From Xylogone sp. PMI_703 (lineage: Eukaryota > Ascomycota > Leotiomycetes): DNA of 64,000 bases. Shown here piece by piece: positions 10,735-21,096 of the stretch (within the stretch, counting starts at the first letter, position 1; each line of letters starts with the position of its first letter). The DNA is taken from the NCBI GenBank assembly GCA_021399445.1, contig JAJTUQ010000005.1, positions 3,658,001-3,722,000 on the forward strand, in the 5' to 3' direction. A program made the position numbers and the translations under genes. A model generated the notes under the pieces. That model did not search any database and was not told the origin of the DNA. It worked only from the letters and a program-made list of their open reading frames with translations.

Positions 10735-12041
10735 CTATTGAATGGTTGTACTACCCTGCAATCTATAGAGCGCACAAGTTGAAGGTTGTTTATCCTTTGG
10801 GTTTTCGCTCCCGGTGTACCATCCCTCCTCGATCAAATCTCTTTCCATCTTCGTCCAGTACGAGACTTTTGCTGAACTCTTGAGATCCAGATCACCGAGT
10901 CGCGCATCTACTTCGGGATCTTCATCGTTTTCACATCCATTTTCGCTCTTGACCCCCTTCGGGCGGAATCTTAAATACACGGTACAATCTCTCAAAGTCA
11001 TTGCGATCCTAAGTTTATCGTCCTCCGGATCTTCTAATACACCCTTAGGATCAAGTTCCGCTTGCAAGCGCCTGAGCTTCGGGAGCAAGGTATTGGTTCG
11101 CAACCATCTAGTTACCCAGAAAATCTGTTTTGGCGAAGCTGAAGTCGGGAGCAATTGTCGTGTGACCTTATCTAATGTTTTTGGATCTTTTGATAAGAGG
11201 TCAAAGGGGCAGAATGTCGAGTAAGGAGGTAGGTTTTTGTGCGCGTTAAGCGCGTTTAAGCGTGCTATGCGAGCACAAGTTCGGCATCTCTTTGAATCCT
11301 GGGGAGCTGTAGGTGATTGAAGAAGCCATTTCGGTTTAAACTCAAGCGTTCCCGAGCACGCTGAAGTTGCTGTCATGTCCGTAATGAGGAGACCGAAGTC
11401 ATCGTCCGCGAGAAACACCCCACGCCGTCTGACCGGCCGAACACATTCTCGGCCTGAGTCAATCGATTCACACTCTCGCAAGTCCTGGTTCACCTCTGCA
11501 ACAATATTGGAAGATTTTACAGATATGAGAGTTTGTTCAACGACCTCAGAGGGTGAGAATAAGGGCAGGAGACACTTCCTCCAGTTATCATGTGACTTCT
11601 GCACTGGAGCTGTGGTTGCAATATCTTTCCTCAGGCGGAGGAGTTTGTCTTGGGAGATGTTAGTGTGAGCTTGTGAGGACAGCGGCGACATGCATGACTA
11701 AACGGAAGCTTCACATGGCAAGCAGCATGTGACGCGTTGTGAGACAGGAACGAGCTAATGATATTGGGAGATAGAAGTCGATATGAAGGGAAGAGAAGAT
11801 GTGAATTGTATAAAAGCAGAAACTGGAAGTCAGAATATCTCTTACTCTCAAAAACCTTCTGCCATCCTGGAGTGCTTTCAATTTCACTGGGAGGCGGTGT
11901 AACATCGTCATAGGTCTCGACGACGGTCTCCCCTGGAGTTCCTGGAGGAAGATATATCCTGAAGACTATATTTGCTGCACCCTCAGCCAGGTACTGGGCC
12001 TTTGTGCCAGCTGGAAGGAGTACAGCGTCTTCGGGGATCAT
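10735..12041 (-). CDS. ipk1: Inositol-pentakisphosphate 2-kinase
   Basis: IPK1 phosphorylates inositol 1,3,4,5,6-pentakisphosphate at the 2-position to make InsP6 (phytate), which in yeast supports mRNA export and phosphate signalling. Two exons, 12041-11846 and 11648-10735, are split by a 197-nt intron (donor GTAAGA, branch cactaac, acceptor CCAAG). They join in frame to give 369 residues. The ATG at 12041 is chosen because the frame upstream has only TTG. Landmarks are an N-lobe AEGAANIVFRI (residues 19-29), KLLRLRK (about 67-73), DDDFGLLITDMT, EFKPKWLLQSP (about 168-178) and the following CRTCAR zinc-binding-like element. The intron is longer than its neighbours' introns. The gene is divergent from MDM34. 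Confidence 0.9.
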
Positions 12042-13043
12042 GATGCTGTGGTGTTGCTGGGTTTGCAATCTCCAAGACTCCCTCTCAGTCCTCAGCTTGC
12101 TTGGAACCGGGGGGCGTATGAGCCCATCACATGATCTCGCTTACTCAGACATCCCTCGGCCATGTTCGCCATTATTTTAGTCTTGTGGAGGAGAGCGTGT
12201 TTCTTAAATGTGAGATTGCCGTGGCTCTAATTTCACTGTTCTCGCTGACTTTGTTTTGTCAAATTTCGTGACTTTTGTTACGTGCTAAGTGCTAAGTGCT
12301 AATCGAAAGTGTGCGTAGGATTGAAGGAGCTTCGAGTCTCGCCAGTAAAGCATGATGACGCACTAGGTCCGTGCTTCAAACTCTGGGGCAGCTACGGAAT
12401 ACTCTGCATCACGTGCAGTCTGTTGATGCGCAGTAGGCTACTGTGACCTGCCGTAGGGGGGAATACGAACTTACGAAGTACTTTCGAAGCACATGCAGAG
12501 CGGCAGTTCACGTGACCATCGGAATCAACTGGATCGGACTCAAATTCAGGGCACGGGCCAGTATTGACGTTTGGTTCCCGCTTTTGCCCGCACCGGCCCC
12601 CATTGATTGCTCAATTCCTGCCTTATTCAGGCCTTTGCGCACAAATTTTCTGTAGCTCGGCCGTCACAAGCGATCCGAGCTTGCATCGTGCCTTTTGTGC
12701 CTCGCGCCTCCCTGGCACGCGAAACTTTTCTATGGCCTTACCATCACCTTTCTTCTGCATTGATTTCCCTCATCAACTGAGAGAGCTCAATCAATAGTCT
12801 CTCCTTTTCCCCCAAACCTTAAATACCCGTTGGGTCCTCCTGCTCTAGCTTCGCCGTCGGCTCCAGAAGCTCTTCTCGAGCACGATTCGAATCCCATACG
12901 TTCTGATATCCAAAAAGCTCCGGTGGATGCGGAACCAGCACGCGTCAAGGAGCCATCCACTCCTCCCTCAACCACCACTGCTCATAGGAGTTCCGAAGAA
13001 GCTTCCATTCACCCTCACACACTTTGTCTAATGCTATCCCAAC
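12042..13043. promoter_or_regulatory. Bidirectional promoter/5' UTR region between IPK1 and MDM34
   Basis: One kilobase between divergent starts. It holds a (GTGCTAA)3 repeat and, from about 12660, pyrimidine-rich sequence leading to MDM34. ORFs here (12443-12655, 12564-12797, 12830-13132) have no recognisable motif, and the last overlaps the MDM34 start in another frame. They are judged to be chance or upstream ORFs. Confidence 0.5.
12282..12302. repeat. (GTGCTAA)3 direct repeat
   Basis: Three exact tandem copies of GTGCTAA in the IPK1/MDM34 intergenic region, about 240 bp upstream of the IPK1 start. Confidence 0.85.
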
Positions 13044-15053
13044 ATGGCTTTCAACTTCAGCTGGTCGCCACTCACAGCAGACGCCGAGTTCTACTCGAGG
13101 GCGCGAGAGATGTTAACCACGGCACTCAATAAGTCACCCAAGCCGCCCATTATTGTCGATGACATCCTCGTTAGCGAACTGAACCTGGGCTCAGTACCGC
13201 CTGATCTCGAAATACTGGAAATTGGGGACTTGGCTCAAGATAGGTTTAGAGGGATCTTTAAGATGTGCTACTCTGGGGATGCTTTTTTGACTTTACAAAC
13301 CAGAGTACAGGTACGTTGCCCAGCACGACTACTATCATGACCCCCTCCAAGCGGCGCATATACGGCATGACCGGTGGTTGACAGCGAAAAATGTTTGTGT
13401 TGTCAAACTTTTCCGTTTTCACCGCAATTATGCACGTTGCGGAGATTAAGCTTCATGCGTCATGGATCACGGACCCCATTCCATGTATAGCACACCGCTG
13501 ATACGCCAGCATAGGCAAACCCCCTCAATACCTACCTCTTCTCAAAGCCCACCTTCGCGTCACCACAGCCACTAGCTGCAGCCTCGGGATTGACAATCCC
13601 TCTGCAAATCACCTTGTCCGATATAAAGCTGTCGGCGTTTATCATCCTGGTCTTTTCACAACAGAAAGGTTTGACGTTAGTGTTTCGAAATGACCCACTC
13701 GAGTCGATCAAGGTCTCTTCGACCTTCGATTCCATACCATTTGTGCGCGACTATCTCCAAAAGGAGATAGAGCTGCAGCTACGAAATCTAATGATGGACG
13801 AGCTCCCAGCCATTATCCATAGGTTATCACTCCGATTATGGTGCCCCGACTATCGGACTAAGGAAGACGAAGAGAAGGCTGAGAACAGTCTTTTAACACC
13901 AAAAGACGATGAGGTCGCTATTGATCCTTTCGCGAGCCCTCCGCAAGATGCCGTCGATGCGCGGGGCAATGTTTTGGATGCTAGTCAAATCTCCTCTCTA
14001 AATCTAGATGGAAGTTCAGAGCTCTCTACTCTTTTCTCTCAGAAGAATCTTCTCCGGCTTGCCGCTCTAAATGACTCTCATCGAACGCTCTCACTCTTCA
14101 CTCCTTCCATCCAAGAGGCTGTTTTCCGCGCCTGGGCTGGTCCTACAGAGAGAAATGACAGTCATGGCTCCAGCACTCCAGCTACTCCAAATCTTAATCG
14201 CTCGCAATCCTGGATAAGCAGCGGTGTGAATAATGCATACAGCGATGCGACTTCTGATAGTGGCCTTCCATCATCAAGGCTTTCCACTATAAGTATGCAC
14301 TCTGCTACTACAGGACTTAGTTTAGGTGCAGGACGACATAGTCGATCTCACGCAATGCGAAAGAAGAAACATCGCATTGTTGACCTTCGAAAGGGAAGAA
14401 GTAAAACTACAGATGATGTCAGTAGTGAGGGTGCCGATGTGGATAGCGCCAGCATCGGCGAGTCCTCAACTACTCCTGCCTCAGAACCCTTACTATCGAC
14501 AAGCATTCCCGAGGAGCCTGAAGACAACGTTACCCCTCCAGTGTCACCTGAGCTGAAGGCCCACTTTGATGCTGAAACGGAGACACCAGAGTCATTATCA
14601 CCTCAGAGACCATCCCTTGAAGCTTCACCAACCATTGCTTCAAAACGACCACTTGCAATCTCCAGAAGCAGTCAACCACTCCTCGCAACCGAGCGCGACT
14701 CTCGGAGTACCCAGCCATTCTCTTCTGCCACAGCTCCCCTCGCCTTCATACCGACTCGTCCCCGCTTTACTCGGTCTTTCAGCCCCGTCTCCTACGGATC
14801 GGAGAAATCACCACTCCGATACAGATCTTCTTCCACTGCTTCAGCAAGTCAACAGCAAGAGGTAGCTTCTGCACTAGCACAAGCATTCATGTACAAGATG
14901 GCAAATGAGCTAGCAAGAAGAGCAAATGACGAAAAAGCGGCCGCTTTCGTTGACGCATCTAGAAGCAGACCCGATGCTGGCAATAGAAATGGAGGCTTCT
15001 GGGGGAGCGATCTAGACGAGACTCCACCACCTGCTTACGAACCTCTGTCATGA
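13044..15053 (+). CDS. mdm34: ERMES subunit MDM34 (mitochondrial distribution and morphology protein 34)
   Basis: Mdm34 is the outer-mitochondrial-membrane SMP-domain subunit of the ER-mitochondria encounter structure, which tethers the organelles and moves phospholipids. Two exons, 13044-13310 and 13515-15053, flank a 204-nt intron (donor GTACGT, acceptor CATAG) and give 601 residues. The N-terminus [10 protein letters not shown] is family-typical. The SMP domain covers about residues 1-200, with [20 protein letters not shown] and [20 protein letters not shown] before the intron. After it come [28 protein letters not shown], and a segment ending [13 protein letters not shown]. The rest is Ser/Thr/Pro-rich and disordered with a basic patch ([19 protein letters not shown]), as in other filamentous fungi. 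Confidence 0.96.
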
Positions 15054-16272
15054 TATCACATCATTCTACTCCACTTCTCGCTCTTTAGCGTGTTTAGTTG
15101 GTTGGGCTCAACCTTTAATTGTTTTTAATTTTTAGGTGCATAGATCCAGAGGCGTTGGGCGTTATCATATTTTGATTTATGTATGCGCTTTGGCATACTC
15201 AGAACACCACCCAACTCTACCGTGCAACCAGTTGCTGGGCTCACTGGTCAGATATTACATTCTCTTTTTGTGTTTTTACATCTTGTCTGCCTTCCTTCTT
15301 GCATTAGAGCGAAAGCATTGGTGACGTGTTTTTCATTTGTTTTACTTGGGTGGGGCGGACGGTCGGGTATGCGAACTCACTTGGGCAGTGGTCGCTTGGG
15401 TGGGTGGGATATGGATTGGGCGGCGGTCACAAAAGTATTTTTGGGTTATTGGATTACGGCGGATTCGGGGTCCGTCGGATTGGGTCCAGGGTTTGAGTAT
15501 TTTGCGAACCAGTTTGCTGCTTGCAGTCGTGGGGTTAAGATGCAATGCAGTTTGAAATTTGCAGCCGGGCGATACCACACTAGATCTTGGATCTGGATAA
15601 GGTTTATATATAGAACTGACTGATGTTGGGGATTGATTCTACTTCTGTTTTGTGTGACTACTGCGAGCCGTCAGTCTTCCTGACCCCACCTAACTTTACA
15701 CTTTGACCTTCTGCGCTATTGCTACTTTTGGCAAGAAGGGACAGCAACAGACAGTTAAGAGGGTGATAAGAGAATATATCTTAATACTTGATCAGGATCA
15801 AGAATAGAAATGACGATTTACGAACTCATGAGTTTATGAAATTGTTTGTGCATTTAGTGACTACGACTTTGCGCTTTGACATTTCACTGCTTATTGAACG
15901 CTTTAGAGACGAGTCTTTCGAGTACATCATAAGGAGAATGAATATACTAGGTTTCAATAAATTATCAGTCCTTCTGACCTGGGCCGTAAGTATCCCTATT
16001 GCTATAAATTTGGGAAGAGTGACGCCTTTTGAGGCGTGGATTCACTAAGTAAACGGATCAATAAAAAATGCTATTCTAGATTGCTAATTTGACTATGCGT
16101 ATGGTCTAACGAGTAACGCCCCATGTATATATAAACCGCCCATACCGTATGATGACTTAAGAGGCTCTTGAATTATGTCTTGTGAAGCAAAACTCAAAAC
16201 ATGAAGAACGCCTAAACCTATGCATACCAAATACATCGCAAGAAAACAACGAACTCCAATGTAAGAATAATA
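15054..16272. other. Intergenic region (3' flanks of MDM34 and the transporter)
   Basis: About 1.2 kb between convergent genes. ORFs of 60-146 codons (for example 15183-15623 and 15788-16048) show no domain, and several overlap each other in different frames. I see no supported gene. Confidence 0.5.
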
Positions 16273-17725
16273 TCACGAAACATTAGCAGCAGTGAAACTC
16301 AAAAAGCTTCCCGACGTCAACCCGGCGACAAGCATAAGCACCATGAATGCGCCAGCAGCTTCTCGTTCCCCATCTTCAACTAACTCAGGAGCCACCATCA
16401 TGCATGAACTGCTCAACCATCCATTCGTCAATCCGAACCCTAGTTGAACAATAAGGAGATAGAATGCATCGCTCTTGATGGTTGCGCCGTGGTTCTCGAT
16501 ATTACAGAGCAGATACATTGGTATGAAAACCACACGAGCAATGGAGAAGAGAAAGAGGAAAACTGGTTTATGCGATAGAGAGAAGGGAAATATGGTCAGC
16601 AGGCGACCTGCAAAATCCCCAACATTCCATAGGAGAAAACCTAGTGGAATGAAAGTCTGAGGTTGGAACAGTCGGGGAGCATTTTCGGCAGGTATCACAG
16701 ACACAATCTTCTGTGTGAAGACTGGGAAGAACATCGTGAGAGTGAAGCAAATGAAAACCGCACCAGCAGGCAAGTAGAGTTTCTTAAACATGGCCCAGAG
16801 TCCCACAACTTTCCTGTTTGCCCGCTCAGCGTCTTCGATGCTGGTTATTGAGGACATCATGCGGCCCTCCATGAGACGGTTGTGGCGTTTCATAAGTGGT
16901 ATGACAGCTACGAGAGCGATTATACTGACTATGGATGCAGTAAGGAAATAAATTAATGCTGATGTTGAGCCATCTTTCTTGCTACCCGTTGAATCCATGT
17001 CATCGTCGCTCCCATCCCAGGCATTCGGCTCTGGAAAAGCAAGCACGGTGACAATTTGTGCTATTGCAGGTAGGACTCCAGCAATTCCTTGGCCGGTCAT
17101 GATTGCTTGAATGTATTCTCCTCGCCCAAAACTCGCGGCAAATGCGAAGGATCCATTTTGGCAGAGTGCCGTGGCAACGGATGTGAGGAACACCATCAAT
17201 AGCAGGAATCCAAGGTATGTCCCAGGAGAGATACTGCGGAAGGAAACGGCCGAAATTGCAAGTAAACCAAACACAACTATATTCAGTCCCAGGGCGTGAA
17301 TAATTCTATTTAAGTATGAAGCTTTCGATTGCATATTCGCCAGGACAAGGATGGACGTGAGGTTGGTAATGGTGCTTACGGAAAGGATGGCAGATTGAAA
17401 GCGGGATAGAATAGCTTCGTTTTCCTGAAATCGACTTTGAAAGTATGGAGCTGCTGCTAGAAACATATTCCTACTTTAAGTCAGTTTAGTTTGAGAGAGA
17501 CAAAGTTGGGGATCCTCACCATGCCCACAACATAGCTATGCCTAGCAACAGGAACACTGAGTATTCAAACCATGAGAATGGTTCGCCATCTTCAATCACT
17601 CGCTCCGAAATCGAAGGCTCCAACCCGTCATCTTCCATAACATCCTCCTCAAGAGGCTCATAAGACTGCTCATCGTTGGACTTCCAGATCAGAGAGCGGA
17701 AACGATCGATAGTCGAGGTCGCCAT
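16273..17725 (-). CDS. fun26: Equilibrative nucleoside transporter (ENT/SLC29 family, FUN26-like)
   Basis: ENT proteins move nucleosides across membranes by facilitated diffusion; the yeast member Fun26 is vacuolar. Two exons, 17725-17520 and 17470-16273, are split by a 49-nt intron (donor GTGAGG, acceptor AGTAG). They rebuild the signature FLLLGIAMLWAWNMFLAAAPYF across the junction, at the first membrane helix. The product is 467 residues. The N-terminal 60 residues are acidic and cytosolic in character (LEEDVMEDDGLEPS), with a membrane core of about ten or eleven hydrophobic segments. A hydrophilic loop containing DGSDDDMDSTGSKKD and a basic loop before the later helices are both usual for ENTs. 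The late helices include FIPLGFLLWNVGDFAGRLLT and QLGFGLTNGWLSSSCMM, which match conserved family positions. Vacuolar location is inferred from yeast. Confidence 0.9.
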
Positions 17726-18354
17726 GATGGCGAGTGCTTGCAAAGCGGAAGGCTACTGCTTGCTCATGCGCTACTCTCTTATTACTACTTCACACTTCTT
17801 TGTTGTCGCACAAGTTTAAATAGAAACTCTAAAGCAGTAAATCAGAAATCCGGGTGTCGCAGTTTGTTGATTCCCAAGGTCGGGATGTCACAAGAGCAGT
17901 TGGAAATGCCGATGCCCCGATTGGGGAGGAACTGCACGTGGGTGTCCTACGGATAAACTTAATGCCGGATAAAGGGTCGAGGGTCTTCCCGGTCACGCTG
18001 CTAGGTGTGAGCTTATATGTATATATGCGTACACAGGGGTGAGTTGACTTTGCCCAAAGGCTTCATGCACTGTTTCCTCCGCGAGCTTCTGATTGATAAT
18101 AGTTGACCTAGATTCAGTAGTCTCCCTCCAATGATTGAGCTAATTGAATATAGCTGGTCAATTCCAATTTTTAGTGTTGGACTCCTCAAGGAAGGAAGCT
18201 ACATGGCTTTCTATTAATCCCACAGTATCACCTTTGCCGATACTCAAATGTACCGTTTGCAGGTTTCGCTATCTTGTGGCGCGTCCAAATATTAACATTC
18301 CATACGGTCGTCTCTTCAGATGATACCAGCTTCTCCGTGTACATACTACAGATA
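17726..18354. other. Intergenic region upstream of the transporter
   Basis: The promoter of the minus-strand transporter gene and the 3' flank of the F-box-like gene. Nothing else was recognised. Confidence 0.5.
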
Positions 18355-19872
18355 CTACTCCTCCTCAAATAGCTTCTGCCTCCAAGATGACCAGCTCAGC
18401 AAGTGCCTTCCTTGGGCTAAATATGGCAAGACAGACGTCTGACGTTTGATGCGATTTGCATCTAGATTTACAACCGGAGATACATGAATCTCACAGGCAT
18501 TGTTGTGTATCTTTGCAGCAGTTCTCCAATCCGCCTTTGCTTGCCAACTGAGCCGAGGTTCCCACGTACTAATCATGGAAATCTGCGCATCTACTGCGCG
18601 ACTTTCGTACCGAAATACATATGCCTCTCCCCTTCTGCAATTCCACAACTCCATGACCTTCAGGTGCGGCATCTTTTGAGCTGCCGCTGCCGCTGCGCGG
18701 ATCAGCTCGTCGTAATCCCGAGGGTTAAGAGAATAGGAGGTAAGAGCTAAGTACTTTAATCTTTTCCACTCCAGTCCGTTTTCTTTTTGCGGTTTCTGGC
18801 CCGGCCAAAACATGTGGAAAAAGTCCTTTGCATCGATGAGGAGCGTGGCATGTAGTTCCTCAAACTGCTGACTTGCTACAGCAAGGTCTTGACCTAGGGT
18901 GGGAGAGCATTCTAGGTTCCCATGGATCTCAGAATCTGAGTCTTCGAATATGGTCACTTTTCTTAATCTTTTGCCATAGTTTTTAAATACATGGTCGAAC
19001 AAAACGTGGTGTTCTTTATCCCGCAATTCCTGGCTTTCCACATTGATTCCTCGCCATGGCTCATATATGATTTCGTTAAGCGATGGTAAAGCTTCCAAGA
19101 TCAACCGCAAACCTTGGGTTATTGAAAATGCACGATAAAATTGTCGACGAATAAATAGTGCATGGATGAACCTGACTCTGGGCAGTGTACCTTCCACCTT
19201 CCCAGCAGAGAGATCACGCAAAACTAGTTCTAGACCATTGGGATGTCCAAACACCCTCCTTTTAGCACCAAGTTCCAAGCGTTGAGTCCGTCAGCCTCTT
19301 TCCCAGTTATGTTGAGGATCGTGTAGTACCTCCAAGACTGCTGAACGATTGCACCAGGGCGTATCATTGATGCAATAGTTTGGTTCCTGAAAAAAGTGCT
19401 TCGAATCACTTGGCGAATGGGCACTAAGTCCCAACGTTACTCTCTGTTGACAAGTTCTGTTCTCCCAAGTAGATAGAACAGAAAAAGGATCCCAAATCGC
19501 ACTAGTAAAAAGGAAGTTATTGTCCTTGATTTCCTGTGGCGATTCCTGCTTGCTACAGGACTCGCAGTCATACTCTGGAAGCTCCAGACGTAACCAAATC
19601 CATTTCACGAACGTCCTTCTCTGGCCCCTTACAATATCTTTGAACCTAGGGATATCTGCTTGGTGTAGAATAAATAATTGAAAGGTCAGCCGTTCAAAGA
19701 AAAACTGCCACTCGCGACAGACTGCCGTGTAGGAAGACTGGTGGTATCGTTGGTCTGGACTTATTAGGTAAAGCACAGGCTCACCTAGTAGCTCGAGAAT
19801 TATTATCCTCACTTCTGGTGGCAGATGCCTCCAGCAGGTTATTGGGCTCTCTTCGAGCTGAGAAGATACCAT
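18355..19872 (-). pseudogene. F-box-like protein interrupted by one in-frame TGA
   Basis: One reading frame runs from the ATG at 19872 to a stop at 18355, broken only by TGA at 19291-19293. The first part has 193 residues. It starts with an F-box-like segment (CWRHLPPEVRIIILELLGEP), as in fungal substrate adaptors for SCF ubiquitin ligases, followed by CREWQFFFERLTFQLF and LGLSAHSPSDSKHFF. The second part has 311 codons in the same frame and continues the family pattern: RVRFIHALFIRRQFYRAFS, LEALPSLNEIIYEPWRGI and MPHLKVMELWNC. The stop context is TGA-CGG, which in several viral genes allows translational readthrough. The gene may therefore be a recent pseudogene with a single C-to-T or G-to-A change, or a readthrough gene. 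No splice sites flanking the stop were found. I class it as a pseudogene by default. Confidence 0.65.
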
Positions 19873-20694
19873 GATGATGGGTTGCACCCGTAGAGTATTG
19901 ATTTAAACGATTCAGTCCAGGAAAATAGACATTACGAAGGCTAGGTTGGGGGGTAGACTAGGATATAAATAGGGGAGGTGCTCTAGCCAAACCACAGATC
20001 CAGTCCATTTCTAATGCCGTGACACGGCTCTTCTTTCATATACTTAACACTAGCTGTCATTCATGGTAGCAAGTAAAAACAATCCGTGAGGTCAGTATTT
20101 ATTAGGTGTGAGGTCAGTCCAGACACGAGCACAAGGGATGACTCATAACCGGCTATTAGTTCGATAGGTCATTGAGATTTTCGCTTTTTGCCTACCTTGA
20201 CCAGATATGAGTGCTAGGGGGCCCCTCTTCTATCGCTTTTCTTCTTAACTATCCAGCATTGGAAATTCGCGTGCTGTTCCTTTCTGCCAGAATCTCCGGT
20301 ACCAAATTTTCTTTACAGAGATTTATCCTTCACCGAAAGAATTAGAGTATAAAATCAAAAAAGATATTCGTCGGATGTGGGATTCATTGAGACTGATAAT
20401 CTAGAAAAGAAAGTGCACAACTGGTCTGTCTTCTGTTGATATTTGCTGTACACCCCTTGTCCGATAACAGTGCTATTATTCGCTGCATGTTGGAGCCGCT
20501 CTTTAGAGGCTTGGCATACTTGGCATGCATGATTCTGGCGAGCTTAAATGTACCCACACATTTGTGACGATTTTCGATTCAGGGAAGACATGAATGATAT
20601 TTTAGGACACAACGATCTAGATATAATCTTCGTCTACCAGATATATTGGGGGTGCCGCGGAATGTTCATCTTAACGTCAGTGCTTTTTCGCATA
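19873..20694. other. AT-rich spacer, start of gene-poor island
   Basis: No gene recognised. A TATA-like ggatataaatag lies about 90 bp upstream of the F-box-like start (minus-strand gene). The rest is AT-rich with frequent stop codons in all frames. Confidence 0.5.
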
Positions 20695-21096
20695 CTAATC
20701 GTGTAGAATCGCAGTAGCTATACCTCTATGCCAATTTTCGGGGGTATACAGCTGGCGAGCTGGTGGATCCCAAGAGCAAACTGGAAAATGCTGCAGTTCG
20801 GTAGCCCTAATCCTTCTTGATTGTTTTGCTTCTAGAATTGCCCGCGCATTGCTGTTCAGATCTTCACCCTCCAGAAAGCCGTCTATGTGACCCTTGTATC
20901 CTTTGCTACCGAATTGTATTTCGAATAGTTTCACGGCATGTTCCTGTGTATAATCGCCAGGTGGCACATCTCGACCATCCCCTTGTAAGAGACGCCTAAG
21001 CCAATAGTCTCTGCTTTTAATGGCGTTATATCTATCTCGAATGCTTGAATCTGTGCTGAATTCCGTAAATATGAATATGGAAAGACTAGATTCTGG
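20695..21096 (-). pseudogene. Fragment of a fungal PD-(D/E)XK-like protein
   Basis: An open frame from just after a TAA at 21097-21099 down to a stop at 20695, without a usable ATG at its head. It reads SLSIFIFTEFSTDSSIRDRY, then NAIKSRDYWLRRLLQGDGRD, VPPGDYTQEH, FEIQFGSKGYKGHIDGFLEG and ARAILEAKQS. The pair GHIDGF and ILEAK gives the Asp and Glu-x-Lys spacing of PD-(D/E)XK nuclease-fold proteins. Similar architectures occur in uncharacterised fungal proteins, as far as I recall. After LEAK the sequence loses the helical pattern expected and stops after about 30 residues, so a frameshift or truncation there is likely. It lies in an AT-rich, gene-poor tract, consistent with decay. Assignment is by motif only. 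Confidence 0.4.

Noticed and set aside
15788..16048. 86-codon plus-strand ORF with hydrophobic end
   Set aside because: No conserved pattern and lies in 3' flanking DNA.
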